43,404 nucleotides of DNA from Iphinoe sp. HA4291-MV1 (GTDB lineage: Bacteria; Cyanobacteriota; Cyanobacteriia; Cyanobacteriales; Nostocaceae): assembly GCA_019359415.1 (NCBI GenBank), contig JAHHHH010000068.1, forward strand, positions 1-43,404, written 5' to 3'. The notes under the pieces were generated by a model. That model was not told where the DNA came from. It did no database searches and saw only the letters and a program-made list of their open reading frames with translations. Positions 18,505 through 27,296 of the stretch are shown piece after piece. A program made the translations under genes and the position numbers. Numbering within the stretch: the first letter of the stretch is position 1; every line of letters starts with the position of its first letter.

Positions 18505-20007
18505 CTACTTCAAAAGGAGGGTTGGGGGACATAGACGTACACCCTGTGTGCGCTGTTTTATATATTTGCGAAGTTGCAGAGCATACAAGCTATCCATCGA
18601 ACGGCTCTTCCCTGCTCTGATTTCTTCTGCTGCTTCTCGAAAGATTTCGTCATCAGCAAAAGCTTCTATATACTCAGCCAATGTTTTGAGATAGTCTGGT
18701 TCAGGAGGAATTTTGGTCAAACCCTTTTCCCTAGCCTTCCTGAGAACACTATCAAGAAGTTGTTGAACTGTTAGGGTACGTACTTTACTCAGTAACTCCC
18801 CTGGATTTAATACTCGCCTAGCTTGATCCCAACTAGTCATTCCCAACTGGGGTGCAATATCTTTAAGAGATAAACTGTGATCGTAATAGAGCTGCAAACC
18901 AGGAAGAAATTGCTGAACGAAAATAGCATAATTTTTGCTTTTTGTCAATATGCTTATGCGATCGCTTATTTCTTGCTCTATCGCATCCGTCAAAGCTAAG
19001 CTAAGTTGCTCATACAAGAAATCCAATATTTCCTGCTGTTCTATATCTACCTCATTGAGGTTGTTAGCAGGTAAATCTGCTCTAAAATTATAACCTCCAG
19101 TATTAGGATCATAAATTTCCAGAGCTTCTCTATAACTCCAGATATCATAATGCCTCAGTTGTGTCACAACCTGCTTGAGTTCATTCATTAACTCCACTGT
19201 TGAGTAGATAATGATATCTCTTTTTCGCAAGCCATTGAGCATTTCTTGCAGTTGAGTGCTTGACGGATCTGGACATTTTTTTACTCCCTTTGAATGTTGT
19301 TGAATTCTGTCACGACGATAAACAGCATGAAACACTTCTACTAAATGGCGATCGCGCTTTGATAAACGTTCGAGTTGTTTGACTCTAACTCTATTAAGAA
19401 GCGCCCAGTCTGAGAGATGCTTAAATCCAAAGTCTGCTAAAAAATCTTTCAGAGCGGGATTTTGTTTAGTTTGCAAGTCTGCCCAATTGTCTAAGCTCAT
19501 CTTAGACTCTGAATCGGCATCAAATGTTTGCAAAATTTTAACAGAAAAGAATTTGTAAGCTGTTGTCCTAGCTCCCCCATTGTTATTCACAATGAGTTGA
19601 GTTTTCCCATCCCGGCTTGGGATAACTAAAGTTTGTCCATCATCATTGAGGACATAGGGTAGCAAATCCTGGTAGGTGAAATACTTGTCACCACTGAAGA
19701 GATTGTCAATTTTTTGACATGCTCTTAGGATGGGTTCAGAAACATAGCACCGCAAACAAAGTCCTGCCCTGGCACGAGTTATGGCATCAACAGCAGAATT
19801 TTTAGCGAAGAAATGGGATATTAGAACAGCTTGCGTGTCTGTTGGAGCAAGATTGCGAATTTGTTTTAGGAACTCCTGTGCTGGAGGAACGAAACAGTGT
19901 TCGTATCTAACTCTTTGACTGGCACTGATTCTGCAAATTTTCCAGTATCTAGATGATGCATCCATAGTGACGCCATGCCCCAGAATAACCAATCTCACAT
20001 GTTGCAT
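18505..20007 (-). CDS. Hypothetical protein with weak sigma-factor-like C-terminal region
   Basis: 500 residues, not recognised as a named family. The last third has a sigma region 4-like pattern, a helix-turn-helix-like LSLKDIAPQLGMTSWDQARR followed by a helical stretch ending VQQLLDSVLRKAREKGL. Its position first in a unit with DUF1822 and TPR-CHAT genes is where cyanobacteria commonly carry an alternative sigma-70-type gene. The N-terminal half (VPPAQEFLKQIRNLAPTDTQ; LCLRCYVSEPILRACQKI) matches nothing I know. The start is uncertain: ATG 20005-20007 follows TATACT closely, and an internal Met at residue 15 is an alternative. The downstream DUF1822 gene begins 130 bases after its stop. Confidence 0.7.
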   Translation of the reverse strand: MQHVRLVILGHGVTMDASSRYWKICRISASQRVRYEHCFVPPAQEFLKQIRNLAPTDTQAVLISHFFAKNSAVDAITRARAGLCLRCYVSEPILRACQKIDNLFSGDKYFTYQDLLPYVLNDDGQTLVIPSRDGKTQLIVNNNGGARTTAYKFFSVKILQTFDADSESKMSLDNWADLQTKQNPALKDFLADFGFKHLSDWALLNRVRVKQLERLSKRDRHLVEVFHAVYRRDRIQQHSKGVKKCPDPSSTQLQEMLNGLRKRDIIIYSTVELMNELKQVVTQLRHYDIWSYREALEIYDPNTGGYNFRADLPANNLNEVDIEQQEILDFLYEQLSLALTDAIEQEISDRISILTKSKNYAIFVQQFLPGLQLYYDHSLSLKDIAPQLGMTSWDQARRVLNPGELLSKVRTLTVQQLLDSVLRKAREKGLTKIPPEPDYLKTLAEYIEAFADDEIFREAAEEIRAGKSRSMDSLYALQLRKYIKQRTQGVRLCPPTLLLK

Positions 20008-20106
20008 CTAGTATATAGGCGTCAGCGTTGTCAACTTATGCAGTTCTTCTGAAGAGAGGACAAGGGGATGGGTGGGGTCCCCTCTGGGGATAAGGGGCAG
20101 GGGGGA

Positions 20107-20143
20107 CAAGGGGCAAGGGGCAAGGGGCAAGGGGCAAGGGGTA
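20107..20143. repeat. Heptanucleotide tandem repeat (AAGGGGC)n
   Basis: About five copies of a 7-base unit GGGGCAA in direct succession, inside a G-rich stretch starting near 20058. This is the short tandemly repeated repetitive (STRR) sequence class of heterocystous cyanobacteria. The remaining bases of 20008-20241 hold no gene. Confidence 0.85.
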
Positions 20144-20241
20144 ATGCTCGATTAAGAGTTCCTAGTTCCCAGTTCTGGGTTCCCAATTCCCTCATTTCTA
20201 CACTATTCTCTTCTTGTTTATTCTTCTATGGAATGATTTTT

Positions 20242-20946
20242 TCATTGATCACCCGAATCTTGCTGATCCAACTCAGGAGCGATTCCATACCAAAAGATAT
20301 CAATCATTCTTTGCACATAGACAGGAGCGGAAATTGCCAAAAGATCTGCGCCTCCAGTTTGCTCTAAAAAAATGTAGTATGTCAGCGTGTAGTGCGTCAG
20401 TGAGCCGAGGAGCATGTGTGCCAAAATATCGGGAGCACAGGGTCGAATGCGTCCGAGTTGTAATTCTTGTTCAAAAAATTGAGTCAATGCTTTTAATACT
20501 AACACATGCAACGATTGCATTGGAGGAGGTGAGGGCATTGCAGGTTGTTTTAGCCCAGATGACGCTAATTTCCGAATCGTCTCTGGAGATTCAAGTATCG
20601 GCATCTTCATCTGTGGTAACTTACCTTTTGCTGCTATCATCATCATTCTGGGCATTGTGTCCCGAAAGAAGTCGAGAATTCTCTGCGACAATACAATCAA
20701 ATTTTCTTTGAGATCACCTTGACCGGATAGGGTTTTGAGATCATTAATCCAATCAGGTGTTATAGAAATGCCAAGAGCTGCAAAAAATAAGTTTTCTTTG
20801 GTTGAGAATCGCTTAAAGATTGATGCTTCTGAAATACCCGCCTGTCGAGCGATTTCTTGTGTAGATGCGCCAAATCCATCTTCGAGAAACACTGCTCGCG
20901 CTGCTTCTAAAATTTGCTCATCCGTAATGGTTCGTGATCGCCCCAT
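20242..20946 (-). CDS. TetR/AcrR-family transcriptional regulator
   Basis: 234 residues. The N-terminal helix-turn-helix is clear at about residues 8-50 (ITDEQILEAARAVFLEDGFG, STQEIARQAGISEASIFKRF), followed by the TetR tryptophan-less KENLFFAAL segment and an all-helical ligand domain. It is divergent from a three-gene HlyD/MacB efflux operon starting at 21642, the standard arrangement for a repressor that controls drug or metabolite export. GGAGCT lies directly before the ATG at 20944-20946. A palindrome at 21440-21453 is the best operator candidate. Confidence 0.92.
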   Translation of the reverse strand: MGRSRTITDEQILEAARAVFLEDGFGASTQEIARQAGISEASIFKRFSTKENLFFAALGISITPDWINDLKTLSGQGDLKENLIVLSQRILDFFRDTMPRMMMIAAKGKLPQMKMPILESPETIRKLASSGLKQPAMPSPPPMQSLHVLVLKALTQFFEQELQLGRIRPCAPDILAHMLLGSLTHYTLTYYIFLEQTGGADLLAISAPVYVQRMIDIFWYGIAPELDQQDSGDQ

Positions 20947-21232
20947 AGCTCCTCAAATACTGCTTTATTGTAACGGCTTAACTTTTAGTGGCTAATTGTG
21001 GATGCTTTGAAGTCTCTTGCTTCGACCCACGCTTTTAACAGTTATCACCTGAACAGTTATCAGTGACTAGTTTTTCAGTTGGGAGTCTCCAGTCCCCCAC
21101 AACTCACAGCGTGGTAGATCTCACTTGGGGTTTAAATCCCCATAAGAAACCTGATAACTGACAACTCTTCTCCTGTCGGAGACGCTACGCGTACAGCCCT
21201 GCGGGCATCGCTTTGCGCTTACGGGTGTCTCC

Positions 21233-21277
21233 TTCTCCTGTCGGAACAGGTGAGCCAACGGAACAGGTGAGCCAACG
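21233..21277. repeat. Dispersed 28-bp repeat plus 17-bp tandem duplication
   Basis: Bases 21233-21260 match 8635-8662 exactly. The last 17 bases (GAACAGGTGAGCCAACG) are immediately repeated at 21261-21277. The surrounding stretch (21160-21350) is full of short palindromic, GC-rich words common in Nostocales intergenic DNA. Confidence 0.8.
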
Positions 21278-21402
21278 CCAGTCGCCTACGGAACGCGATC
21301 GCGTCTCCCTTAGGAGAGGGAGACCCTCCTGGAGCTTACGCTCACTGATAACTGTTCACTGTTTTAATAGCACTACAGATCTACTTGACAACAAAATTCC
21401 CC

Positions 21403-21453
21403 TTGACACTTCCCTACATTATAAATATCGTAGATTTAATAAGTAAATACTTA
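21403..21453 (+). promoter_or_regulatory. Candidate promoter and TetR operator of the efflux operon
   Basis: TTGACA at 21403-21408, 17 bases, then TATCGT (21426-21431) as a weak -10. A perfect palindrome TAAGTA-AA-TACTTA at 21440-21453 would sit at the transcription start, where a repressor blocks initiation. TetR-family operators often have this inverted form. The operon's first ATG is 188 bases downstream, so a long leader or a second promoter is possible. Confidence 0.4.
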
Positions 21454-21641
21454 CTAATTATTTTCGACTTTATGATCGACGCGATATGTCTGAGCAAACT
21501 CGCGCTTGATGGGACTGAACATTGCACAATTTGCGAGGCTCCAAAAGAGCATCCCAGAAAAATCTTCTTGAAGAAATGAAGTCCGCTCACGATACGTCCC
21601 GTGATAAATCCTCAATATCTCCACATCAAGGAGCATTCAAT

Positions 21642-23198
21642 ATGACCATCAACTTCCAGTCATTGCAACTAAATCTGTGGCAAAGCTCTTTACGAAAACA
21701 ACTTCAATCTCGTTGGCTCATTAATTTGCTTTTATTTGGAGGGATTGCAGGCGGTGGATTTGGTATCTACCGCGTGATCGCACCGTCATCTCAAAACACG
21801 CAAAGCCAAATATTGACCGCTCCGGTGGAGCAGCGGAGTTTGGCAATTACTCTTACTGCTAATGGTACGGTGAAAGCAGAACGCACGATAAATCTGAGTC
21901 CGAAAAGTGCAGGATATCTCAAACGATTACTAGTCAAAGAAGGCGATCACGTTCGTCAAGGGCAAATCGTTGCTTATATGGACGACTCGAATCTTCAGGG
22001 ACAATTCACTCAAGCTCGTGGACAGTTAGCTCAAGCCCAAGCAAATTTGAATAAAGTATTAAATGGCAGTCGATCGCAAGAAATTGCTCAATCCCAAGCA
22101 CAATTAGCCGAAGCGCAAGCAAAATTACAACAATTAGAAGCAGGTAATCGAGCTGAGGATATTTCTCAAGCGCAAGCACGGTTAAGCCAAGCGCAAGCCA
22201 AGTTGCGACAAGCACAAGACGATTTTCGCCGTAATCAAAATCTCTTCAAAGAAGGAGCGATTTCGCAACAGACGGTAAATCAGCGAAGAGCAGATCGTGA
22301 TAGTGCTCAAGCGCAAGTGAACGAAGCCCAAGCCGCTTTAAAGCTTCAGAAACGAGGAGCGCGTCCTGAAGAAATTGCTCAAGCGCGATCGCAAGTTGAA
22401 CAACGCCGACAATCCCTCAATCTGCTAAGAGCCGGATCTCGTCCAGAAGATATTGAGACAGCACGAGCACAAGTCGAGTCTGCACGAGGTGGACTACAAT
22501 CAATTCAAACTCAAATTAAGGACACGATTATTACTGCGCCATTCGATGGCGTTGTGACAAAAAAATATTCTGATCCAGGTTCGTTTGTCACACCAACCAC
22601 ACCCGCAAGTGTTGTCGAAGGAGCCGCCTCGAACTCGATTTTGACATTAGCTGCAACAAATCAAATTATAGCAAACTTAGATGAAGCAAAAATTCCTCGC
22701 CTTCAAATCGGTCAAACGGTCAGGATCAAAGCCGATGCATATCCCGATCGCACGTTTGAAGGAAAAGTCAGTCAAATCGCAGCACAAGCATCCACTGTTC
22801 AAAACGTGACCAGTTTCGAGGTCAAAATTGCCTTAGAAAAAACTGCGCAACAACTGCTCAAAGCAGGTATGAATGTAGAACTGGAATTTCAGATTGGGCA
22901 ACTCAATCATGCGATTGTGGTTCCGTCAGTTGCGATTGTGCGACAACAAAACGGAGCGGGCGTTTATGTGATGGGTAAAGACAAAAAACCTGTCTTTAAA
23001 CCAATCAAAATCGGCACAACCGTTGGCGATCGCACCGAAGTCAAGTCTGGACTTACAGGGAATGAACGGGTCTTAATCAGCTTTCCACCTGGAATGGAGC
23101 CAAAGTCAGAATTTCCAGGACCGTTTGGCAATTCTAAGGGCGAAAATAGCGGCTCAAACAGTCCAACGTCTGGTAATAGTGCTTCTCCTATAAAGTAA
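21642..23198 (+). CDS. HlyD/MacA-family membrane fusion protein (efflux adaptor)
   Basis: 518 residues from the ATG at 21642, which is preceded by AAGGAG; the frame is open 40 codons further upstream without a comparable site. One inner-membrane segment lies at about 24-45. Then come the lipoyl half-motif (VKEGDHVRQGQIVAYMDDSN), a long coiled coil rich in QAQA repeats (about 110-290) with three GSR/GAR-PEEI-like units, the second half (IITAPFDGVVTKKYSDPGSF) and a beta-barrel domain. The C-terminus is Pro/Gly/Ser/Asn-rich. It should link the MacB-type permease to an outer-membrane channel; no TolC gene is visible. The permease starts 12 bases after its stop. Confidence 0.92.
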   Translation: MTINFQSLQLNLWQSSLRKQLQSRWLINLLLFGGIAGGGFGIYRVIAPSSQNTQSQILTAPVEQRSLAITLTANGTVKAERTINLSPKSAGYLKRLLVKEGDHVRQGQIVAYMDDSNLQGQFTQARGQLAQAQANLNKVLNGSRSQEIAQSQAQLAEAQAKLQQLEAGNRAEDISQAQARLSQAQAKLRQAQDDFRRNQNLFKEGAISQQTVNQRRADRDSAQAQVNEAQAALKLQKRGARPEEIAQARSQVEQRRQSLNLLRAGSRPEDIETARAQVESARGGLQSIQTQIKDTIITAPFDGVVTKKYSDPGSFVTPTTPASVVEGAASNSILTLAATNQIIANLDEAKIPRLQIGQTVRIKADAYPDRTFEGKVSQIAAQASTVQNVTSFEVKIALEKTAQQLLKAGMNVELEFQIGQLNHAIVVPSVAIVRQQNGAGVYVMGKDKKPVFKPIKIGTTVGDRTEVKSGLTGNERVLISFPPGMEPKSEFPGPFGNSKGENSGSNSPTSGNSASPIK

Positions 23199-23210
23199 AA
23201 GATTGAGCAA

Positions 23211-24473
23211 ATGAAAAAGTTCACTGGAAAATTAACACAGCAGATATCGTTGACTGAAATTTTAGGAATTGCAACCGAAGGGCTGTGGAACAATAAGCTT
23301 CGCACTGGATTGACGATGCTTGGTGTGGTTATTGGAATCACATCTGTCATTTCGATTACTTCGATTGGACAAGGCATTCAGAAAAGTGTTGAGCAGCAGA
23401 TTCAAGCGTTGGGAACGGATGTGCTCCAAGTATCGGCAGGTGCTGCTAAAAGTGACAACATTGTGCAGAGTGCAGGAACTTTGAGCACCTTGACGTGGGA
23501 AGATGCGAAAGCCATTGCCAAAGAAGCCCCGTCTGCCAAAATTGTCTCAGCAGCTTTGCAACAAGCCGCACAAGTCGTATATGTCGGAACGAATACAAAT
23601 ACCATCGTCTATGGCACTGACTTAAACTATCCCGATGCCCGCAATACCCATCCACGAAGAGGGCGCTATTTCAATCAAGAAGAACTGGATGGATCTGCTC
23701 AAGTTGCAGTTCTCGGTCCAACTGTGCGACGAACTCTGTTTGGAAATAAACCTGCGTTGAATGAGAAAATTCGCGTCAAAGGCGAAATTTATCGTGTCAT
23801 CGGCATTATGGAAGTTAAAGGCAATCAAGGACCCGTTGATCGTGATGATGCAGTTTACATTCCTCTAACAACAATGTCTGCCCGCATTGTTGGTAATAAT
23901 GCTCTAGCAGGTATTTCTGTCAATACAATTTATATCAAAGGAGAAAATCAAGATATCCTTGCTGCTGCGCAATTTCAGATAGGGAACTTGTTACGATTAC
24001 GACATAATATCTACAACCCTAAAGATGATGATTTTCGCATCAGCAATCAAGCTGATATTATCCGCACATTCACGAGTGTTGTTGGACTACTCACGCTCAT
24101 GGTTGTTGCGATCGCGGGTATCTCTTTGCTCGTGGGTGGCATTGGTATTGCAAACATTATGTTAGTGTCTGTTGTAGAACGCACCCGCGAAATCGGCATT
24201 CGTAAAGCGTTGGGTGCGACTAATTCCGCAATCTTGATGCAGTTTCTTGTTGAAGCAACCGCGATTTCTACGATTGGAGGTAGCACGGGTGCTGGTGCAG
24301 GAATTCTAATTGCCTGCATTGCTTCTGTGATTTTCAAATTCCCGTTAGTCATCTCAGTTTGGTCCATTGTGGTTGGGTTCGGGTTATCGCTGGGAGTTGG
24401 GTTAGCCGCCGGTGTCATTCCCGCGCGAAATGCTGCTAAGCTCGACCCGATTGCGGCGCTTCGTAGTGAATAA
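23211..24473 (+). CDS. MacB-type ABC transporter permease
   Basis: 420 residues with the MacB/FtsX layout: one N-terminal membrane span (about 33-55, LTMLGVVIGITSVISITSIG), a large extracytoplasmic domain (about 60-270), and three C-terminal spans (about 282-410). The GGIGIANIMLVSVVERTREI and GIRKALGATNSAI signature connects the last domain to the ATPase. The protein ends with the typical PARNAAKLDPIAALRSE. The ATPase is a separate gene 31 bases downstream, unlike E. coli MacB where it is fused. With HlyD and the ATPase this forms a complete inner-membrane pump for drugs, peptides or the cell's own metabolites. Confidence 0.93.
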   Translation: MKKFTGKLTQQISLTEILGIATEGLWNNKLRTGLTMLGVVIGITSVISITSIGQGIQKSVEQQIQALGTDVLQVSAGAAKSDNIVQSAGTLSTLTWEDAKAIAKEAPSAKIVSAALQQAAQVVYVGTNTNTIVYGTDLNYPDARNTHPRRGRYFNQEELDGSAQVAVLGPTVRRTLFGNKPALNEKIRVKGEIYRVIGIMEVKGNQGPVDRDDAVYIPLTTMSARIVGNNALAGISVNTIYIKGENQDILAAAQFQIGNLLRLRHNIYNPKDDDFRISNQADIIRTFTSVVGLLTLMVVAIAGISLLVGGIGIANIMLVSVVERTREIGIRKALGATNSAILMQFLVEATAISTIGGSTGAGAGILIACIASVIFKFPLVISVWSIVVGFGLSLGVGLAAGVIPARNAAKLDPIAALRSE

Positions 24474-24504
24474 CTTTGTGAATAACTTTTTGTAGAGGTG
24501 TTTG

Positions 24505-25197
24505 ATGACAACGATGATTTGGATGGAAGGGATTACAAAAACCTATAAACTGGGAGAAATTACCGTTCCGATTCTCAAAGGGATTGATTTAGCCGTTGAA
24601 GAAGGTGAGTATGTTGCCATTATGGGTGCATCAGGTTCGGGAAAATCGACGTTGATGAATATACTGGGCTGTCTTGATCGCGTCACGAGCGGACACTATG
24701 TTTTTGAAGGCGTTAACTTAACGACGTTTAATGACGATCAACTTGCCTACATCCGTAATCAGCGTATTGGATTTGTGTTTCAGCAATTTAATTTACTTCC
24801 ACGCGCCACCGCGCTAGAAAACGTCATGTTGTCGATGGTGTATGCCAATGTTCCGAAATCCATTCGTCGAGAGCGCGCAAAGGAAGCGCTGATTCGGGTT
24901 GGCTTAGGTGAACGGCTTCATTACCGTCCGAATCAGTTATCAGGAGGACAGCAACAGCGAGTTGCGATCGCGCGAGCACTCGTGAATCATCCGGCGTTAG
25001 TGTTAGCAGATGAACCCACTGGCGCATTGGATACTCAAACTTCTCAAGAGGTGATGAATCTCCTCACTGAACTCAATGAGCAAGGCATCACAATTATACT
25101 AGTCACGCATGAACCGGATATAGCTGCTCAAACGAAACGGGTGATTCGCATGCAAGATGGACATGTTGTCACTCTAAGTACAAGACAAAAAATTTAG
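24505..25197 (+). CDS. MacB/LolD-type ABC transporter ATP-binding protein
   Basis: 230 residues from ATG 24505 (AGAGGTG upstream; a TTG one codon before is less likely). All nucleotide-binding motifs are intact: Walker A (GASGSGKSTLMNILG), Q-loop (FVFQQFNLLPRAT), signature (NQLSGGQQQRVAIARALV), Walker B (LVLADEPTGALD) and the H-loop His (LVTHEPDIA). It belongs to the subfamily that powers MacB and LolCDE transporters and is the last gene of the efflux operon. The 590 bases after it, up to 25788, contain only G-rich short repeats (25330-25400) and the duplicated regulatory element. Confidence 0.95.
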   Translation: MTTMIWMEGITKTYKLGEITVPILKGIDLAVEEGEYVAIMGASGSGKSTLMNILGCLDRVTSGHYVFEGVNLTTFNDDQLAYIRNQRIGFVFQQFNLLPRATALENVMLSMVYANVPKSIRRERAKEALIRVGLGERLHYRPNQLSGGQQQRVAIARALVNHPALVLADEPTGALDTQTSQEVMNLLTELNEQGITIILVTHEPDIAAQTKRVIRMQDGHVVTLSTRQKI

Positions 25198-25633
25198 AGA
25201 TTGCAGGAACTCCGGTTGTGTTGCAAAAACTTTTTGAAAACAAAGCTGGAGTTTAGCGCTCTTTCATTCACATTTGCCCGTTGCTGAATAGAAGTAAGCT
25301 GTTAAACACCTAATTTGCACATTTAGACAGCAGGGGGGCAGAGGGGCTCCAGGAGCAGGGGAGAAGGATTGACCGGAGGCGGAGCGTCTCCGGCTCCGCG
25401 CTTTTTCTCCAAAATCAACAAAGGCCAAGTTAAATGCATATTAGCTTATGAATTCAGGTGATTGCGCAAAGCGCAGTCCTCCTTGGGCGATCGCCTTTAG
25501 CAATAAGCAAAGCCCAATCGCTTAGCTTAATAGGTTGTAATATAACAAACAATCATAATGTGTAAGCCTTCCATACAAAGTTTTTAAGAAAGATTAAGCT
25601 CATCTTCAAGGGGAATTGGTATGAGTGCCTCTG

Positions 25634-25744
25634 CTGTTTTAACTCAACGCAAACAAGTACAAAAGAATTGATCGCACATTCAAAAGAATTGTTCTTGAAA
25701 TCTTATCCTAATACTTATAAACTTGGGATATCAAAAGTTGAATA
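25634..25744 (+). promoter_or_regulatory. Duplicated upstream element, copy A (in front of the methyltransferase)
   Basis: 111 bases that align with 28123-28234 at roughly 80 % identity with a single one-base gap; the first 27 bases are identical. The core contains a direct repeat CAAAAGAATTG at 25660-25670 and 25681-25691, a period of 21 bases, that is two helical turns. This suits a dimeric AraC-type activator. It ends 44 bases before the methyltransferase ATG. A short inverted repeat AAAAGTTG/CAACTTTT (25733-25740, 25750-25757) follows in the leader. Confidence 0.6.
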
Positions 25745-25788
25745 TCAGACAACTTTTAGAGAGATTTCATTGACCAAAGGATTCTTGT

Positions 25789-26517
25789 ATGAAAACTCAG
25801 TTTAACCAGAAACTTGAAACACTACACCATGATAAAACCTTTACTTCTTTTTACGAACGAGTTGCTGGTAACGCATCATCTGTTGTTTTCTGGGATAAGT
25901 TACAGAACGATTTTCTTAATTTTATTCCTGAAGGAGGGAAGATTTTAGAAATAGGAAGTGGACCAGGATTTCAAGCACTAAAAATTCACCAACATCGACC
26001 TGATGTGGAAATTATTGTTTCCGATTTTTCTGACAAAATGGTTTCTTTAGGAAAGAAAAACTATCAAGCAATGATTTCCAGAAATGAAGGTATCAAGAGA
26101 TTTAAGTCTAATATATCCTTTGTACAAGCAGATGCTATGGACTTATCTCAATTTGGTACTGAAAAGTTTGATGGTATTTATTCTTTGACAGCTATTAAGC
26201 ATTTTCCTAATCCAATTCATGGACTTTATGAATCAATTAAGATTCTTAAACCAGGAGGACGCATGTTCTTTTCTGATTTTTTTGCAGAAGCTTCATTGGT
26301 AGCCACAAAAAATTTTGCCAAGTATGTTGTGAGAGTTCCAAATTTTATCCAACCGATTATTGTCCCTTTAAGTTATTTTGTAACAAAAAATAAAGCTCCA
26401 CATAAAGCAGATATAGAAAATTGGAAAAACGAACTTTCTTCAAAGGGATTTTGTCATTTAGAATATTTGCATGAATATCCGTTTTTTATATTGAAATTAG
26501 AAAAAAATAGGCTATAA
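25789..26517 (+). CDS. Class I SAM-dependent methyltransferase
   Basis: 242 residues. Motif I is canonical (KILEIGSGPGFQALKIHQ, about 49-66), followed by an acidic motif II (EIIVSDFSDKMV), VQADAMDLSQFG and motif III (ILKPGGRMFFSDFF). It will bind S-adenosylmethionine; the acceptor cannot be read from the sequence, and a small-molecule O-, N- or C-acceptor is likely from size and context. AAAGGATT precedes the ATG. Placed downstream of the same regulatory element as the halogenase gene, it is the probable left-hand member of the indole-type biosynthetic region, although an AraC gene and 780 bases of repeats separate them. Confidence 0.88.
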   Translation: MKTQFNQKLETLHHDKTFTSFYERVAGNASSVVFWDKLQNDFLNFIPEGGKILEIGSGPGFQALKIHQHRPDVEIIVSDFSDKMVSLGKKNYQAMISRNEGIKRFKSNISFVQADAMDLSQFGTEKFDGIYSLTAIKHFPNPIHGLYESIKILKPGGRMFFSDFFAEASLVATKNFAKYVVRVPNFIQPIIVPLSYFVTKNKAPHKADIENWKNELSSKGFCHLEYLHEYPFFILKLEKNRL

Positions 26518-26835
26518 ATGCAATTTTTACTAAGCTTCAAAGCCTTTCATTAAAGACTCGTTATTAACTAATACGTTTTTCCATGAGAGCCACGGCGATC
26601 GCTACTGAAAAGCCTTGGCTTTCTTGGCGCAAGTAGCTCTCGTAGCAAGAGTGAGCTGGCTCTTACTCACTAGTACGTCACGGTATAAATAGAGCAACCA
26701 TTTAAAATCCATCAAAAGCTCATTTCATAATACTTTTGACTTTTGAACGCCACTTGCTCCACTTGGGGAGACCCCAAGACCGTACTGCCTCACCGCAGTG
26801 GCTCCTTTTGAATGCATGACTTACGCCGCAGTGTA

Positions 26836-26850
26836 CTAGTGGTCTGCCAA
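26836..26850. repeat. IS630-type terminal repeat relic
   Basis: CTAGTGGTCTGCCAA differs by one or two bases from the ends at 4423-4437 (reverse complement) and 7391-7405. No transposase is left here, so this is a solo end. Confidence 0.5.
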
Positions 26851-26901
26851 GGCAACTTTGCGGGATTAATAGCAGATGGACGTACAAAGGTCGTCCATTA
26901 G

Positions 26902-27256
26902 TTATACCAATTTGAAAAAAGAATGCAACACATCGGTTAAACCCCTCCCCAACCCTCCCCTTGGCAAGGCTATCCATTACCCGGATCTTTCTCAACATTT
27001 GCGAGAGTAATTACTCACGTTTTTTCTAAACCTTATTCGTTCGTCGTTCATTCTCAATAAAAATGTAGTTTTAGCTAGAACAATAAACGTAAGTTTGTCA
27101 AGTGTGCTGAAAATCTCGGTGTTCAAGATGCCCACCAGACGAGAGTTTCAAGATTGTTTTAAGAAAGATGTGACTAATGGATAGTTGGCAAGGGGAGGGT
27201 GCCCGATAGGGCGGGTGGGGTTATCTGTCGCAAACATTTTTGGAATTGGTATTACC
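26902..27256. repeat. MITE-like element with ~65-bp imperfect inverted repeats
   Basis: The left arm 26902-26967 begins TTATACCAATTTG and ends CCTCCCCTTGGCAA. The right arm 27185-27256 is its imperfect reverse complement (TTGGCAAGGGGAGG ... GGAATTGGTATTACC). About 217 bases between them have no coding pattern. Size and structure suit a non-autonomous transposon. The element fills much of the gap 26518-27296; nothing else is visible there besides the IS630 end. Confidence 0.6.
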
Positions 27257-27296
27257 TAAACTGATGGAGCATTTCTGCCGTGCTGCACTAGCCTCT

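Noticed and set aside
20107-20143. Possible CRISPR-like tandem array
   Set aside because: The unit is only 7 bases with no spacers; it is a short tandem repeat typical of heterocystous cyanobacteria.
20214-20711. 165-codon frame on the plus strand
   Set aside because: It is antisense to the TetR gene, whose helix-turn-helix and start are clear; the frame is a mirror of that coding sequence.
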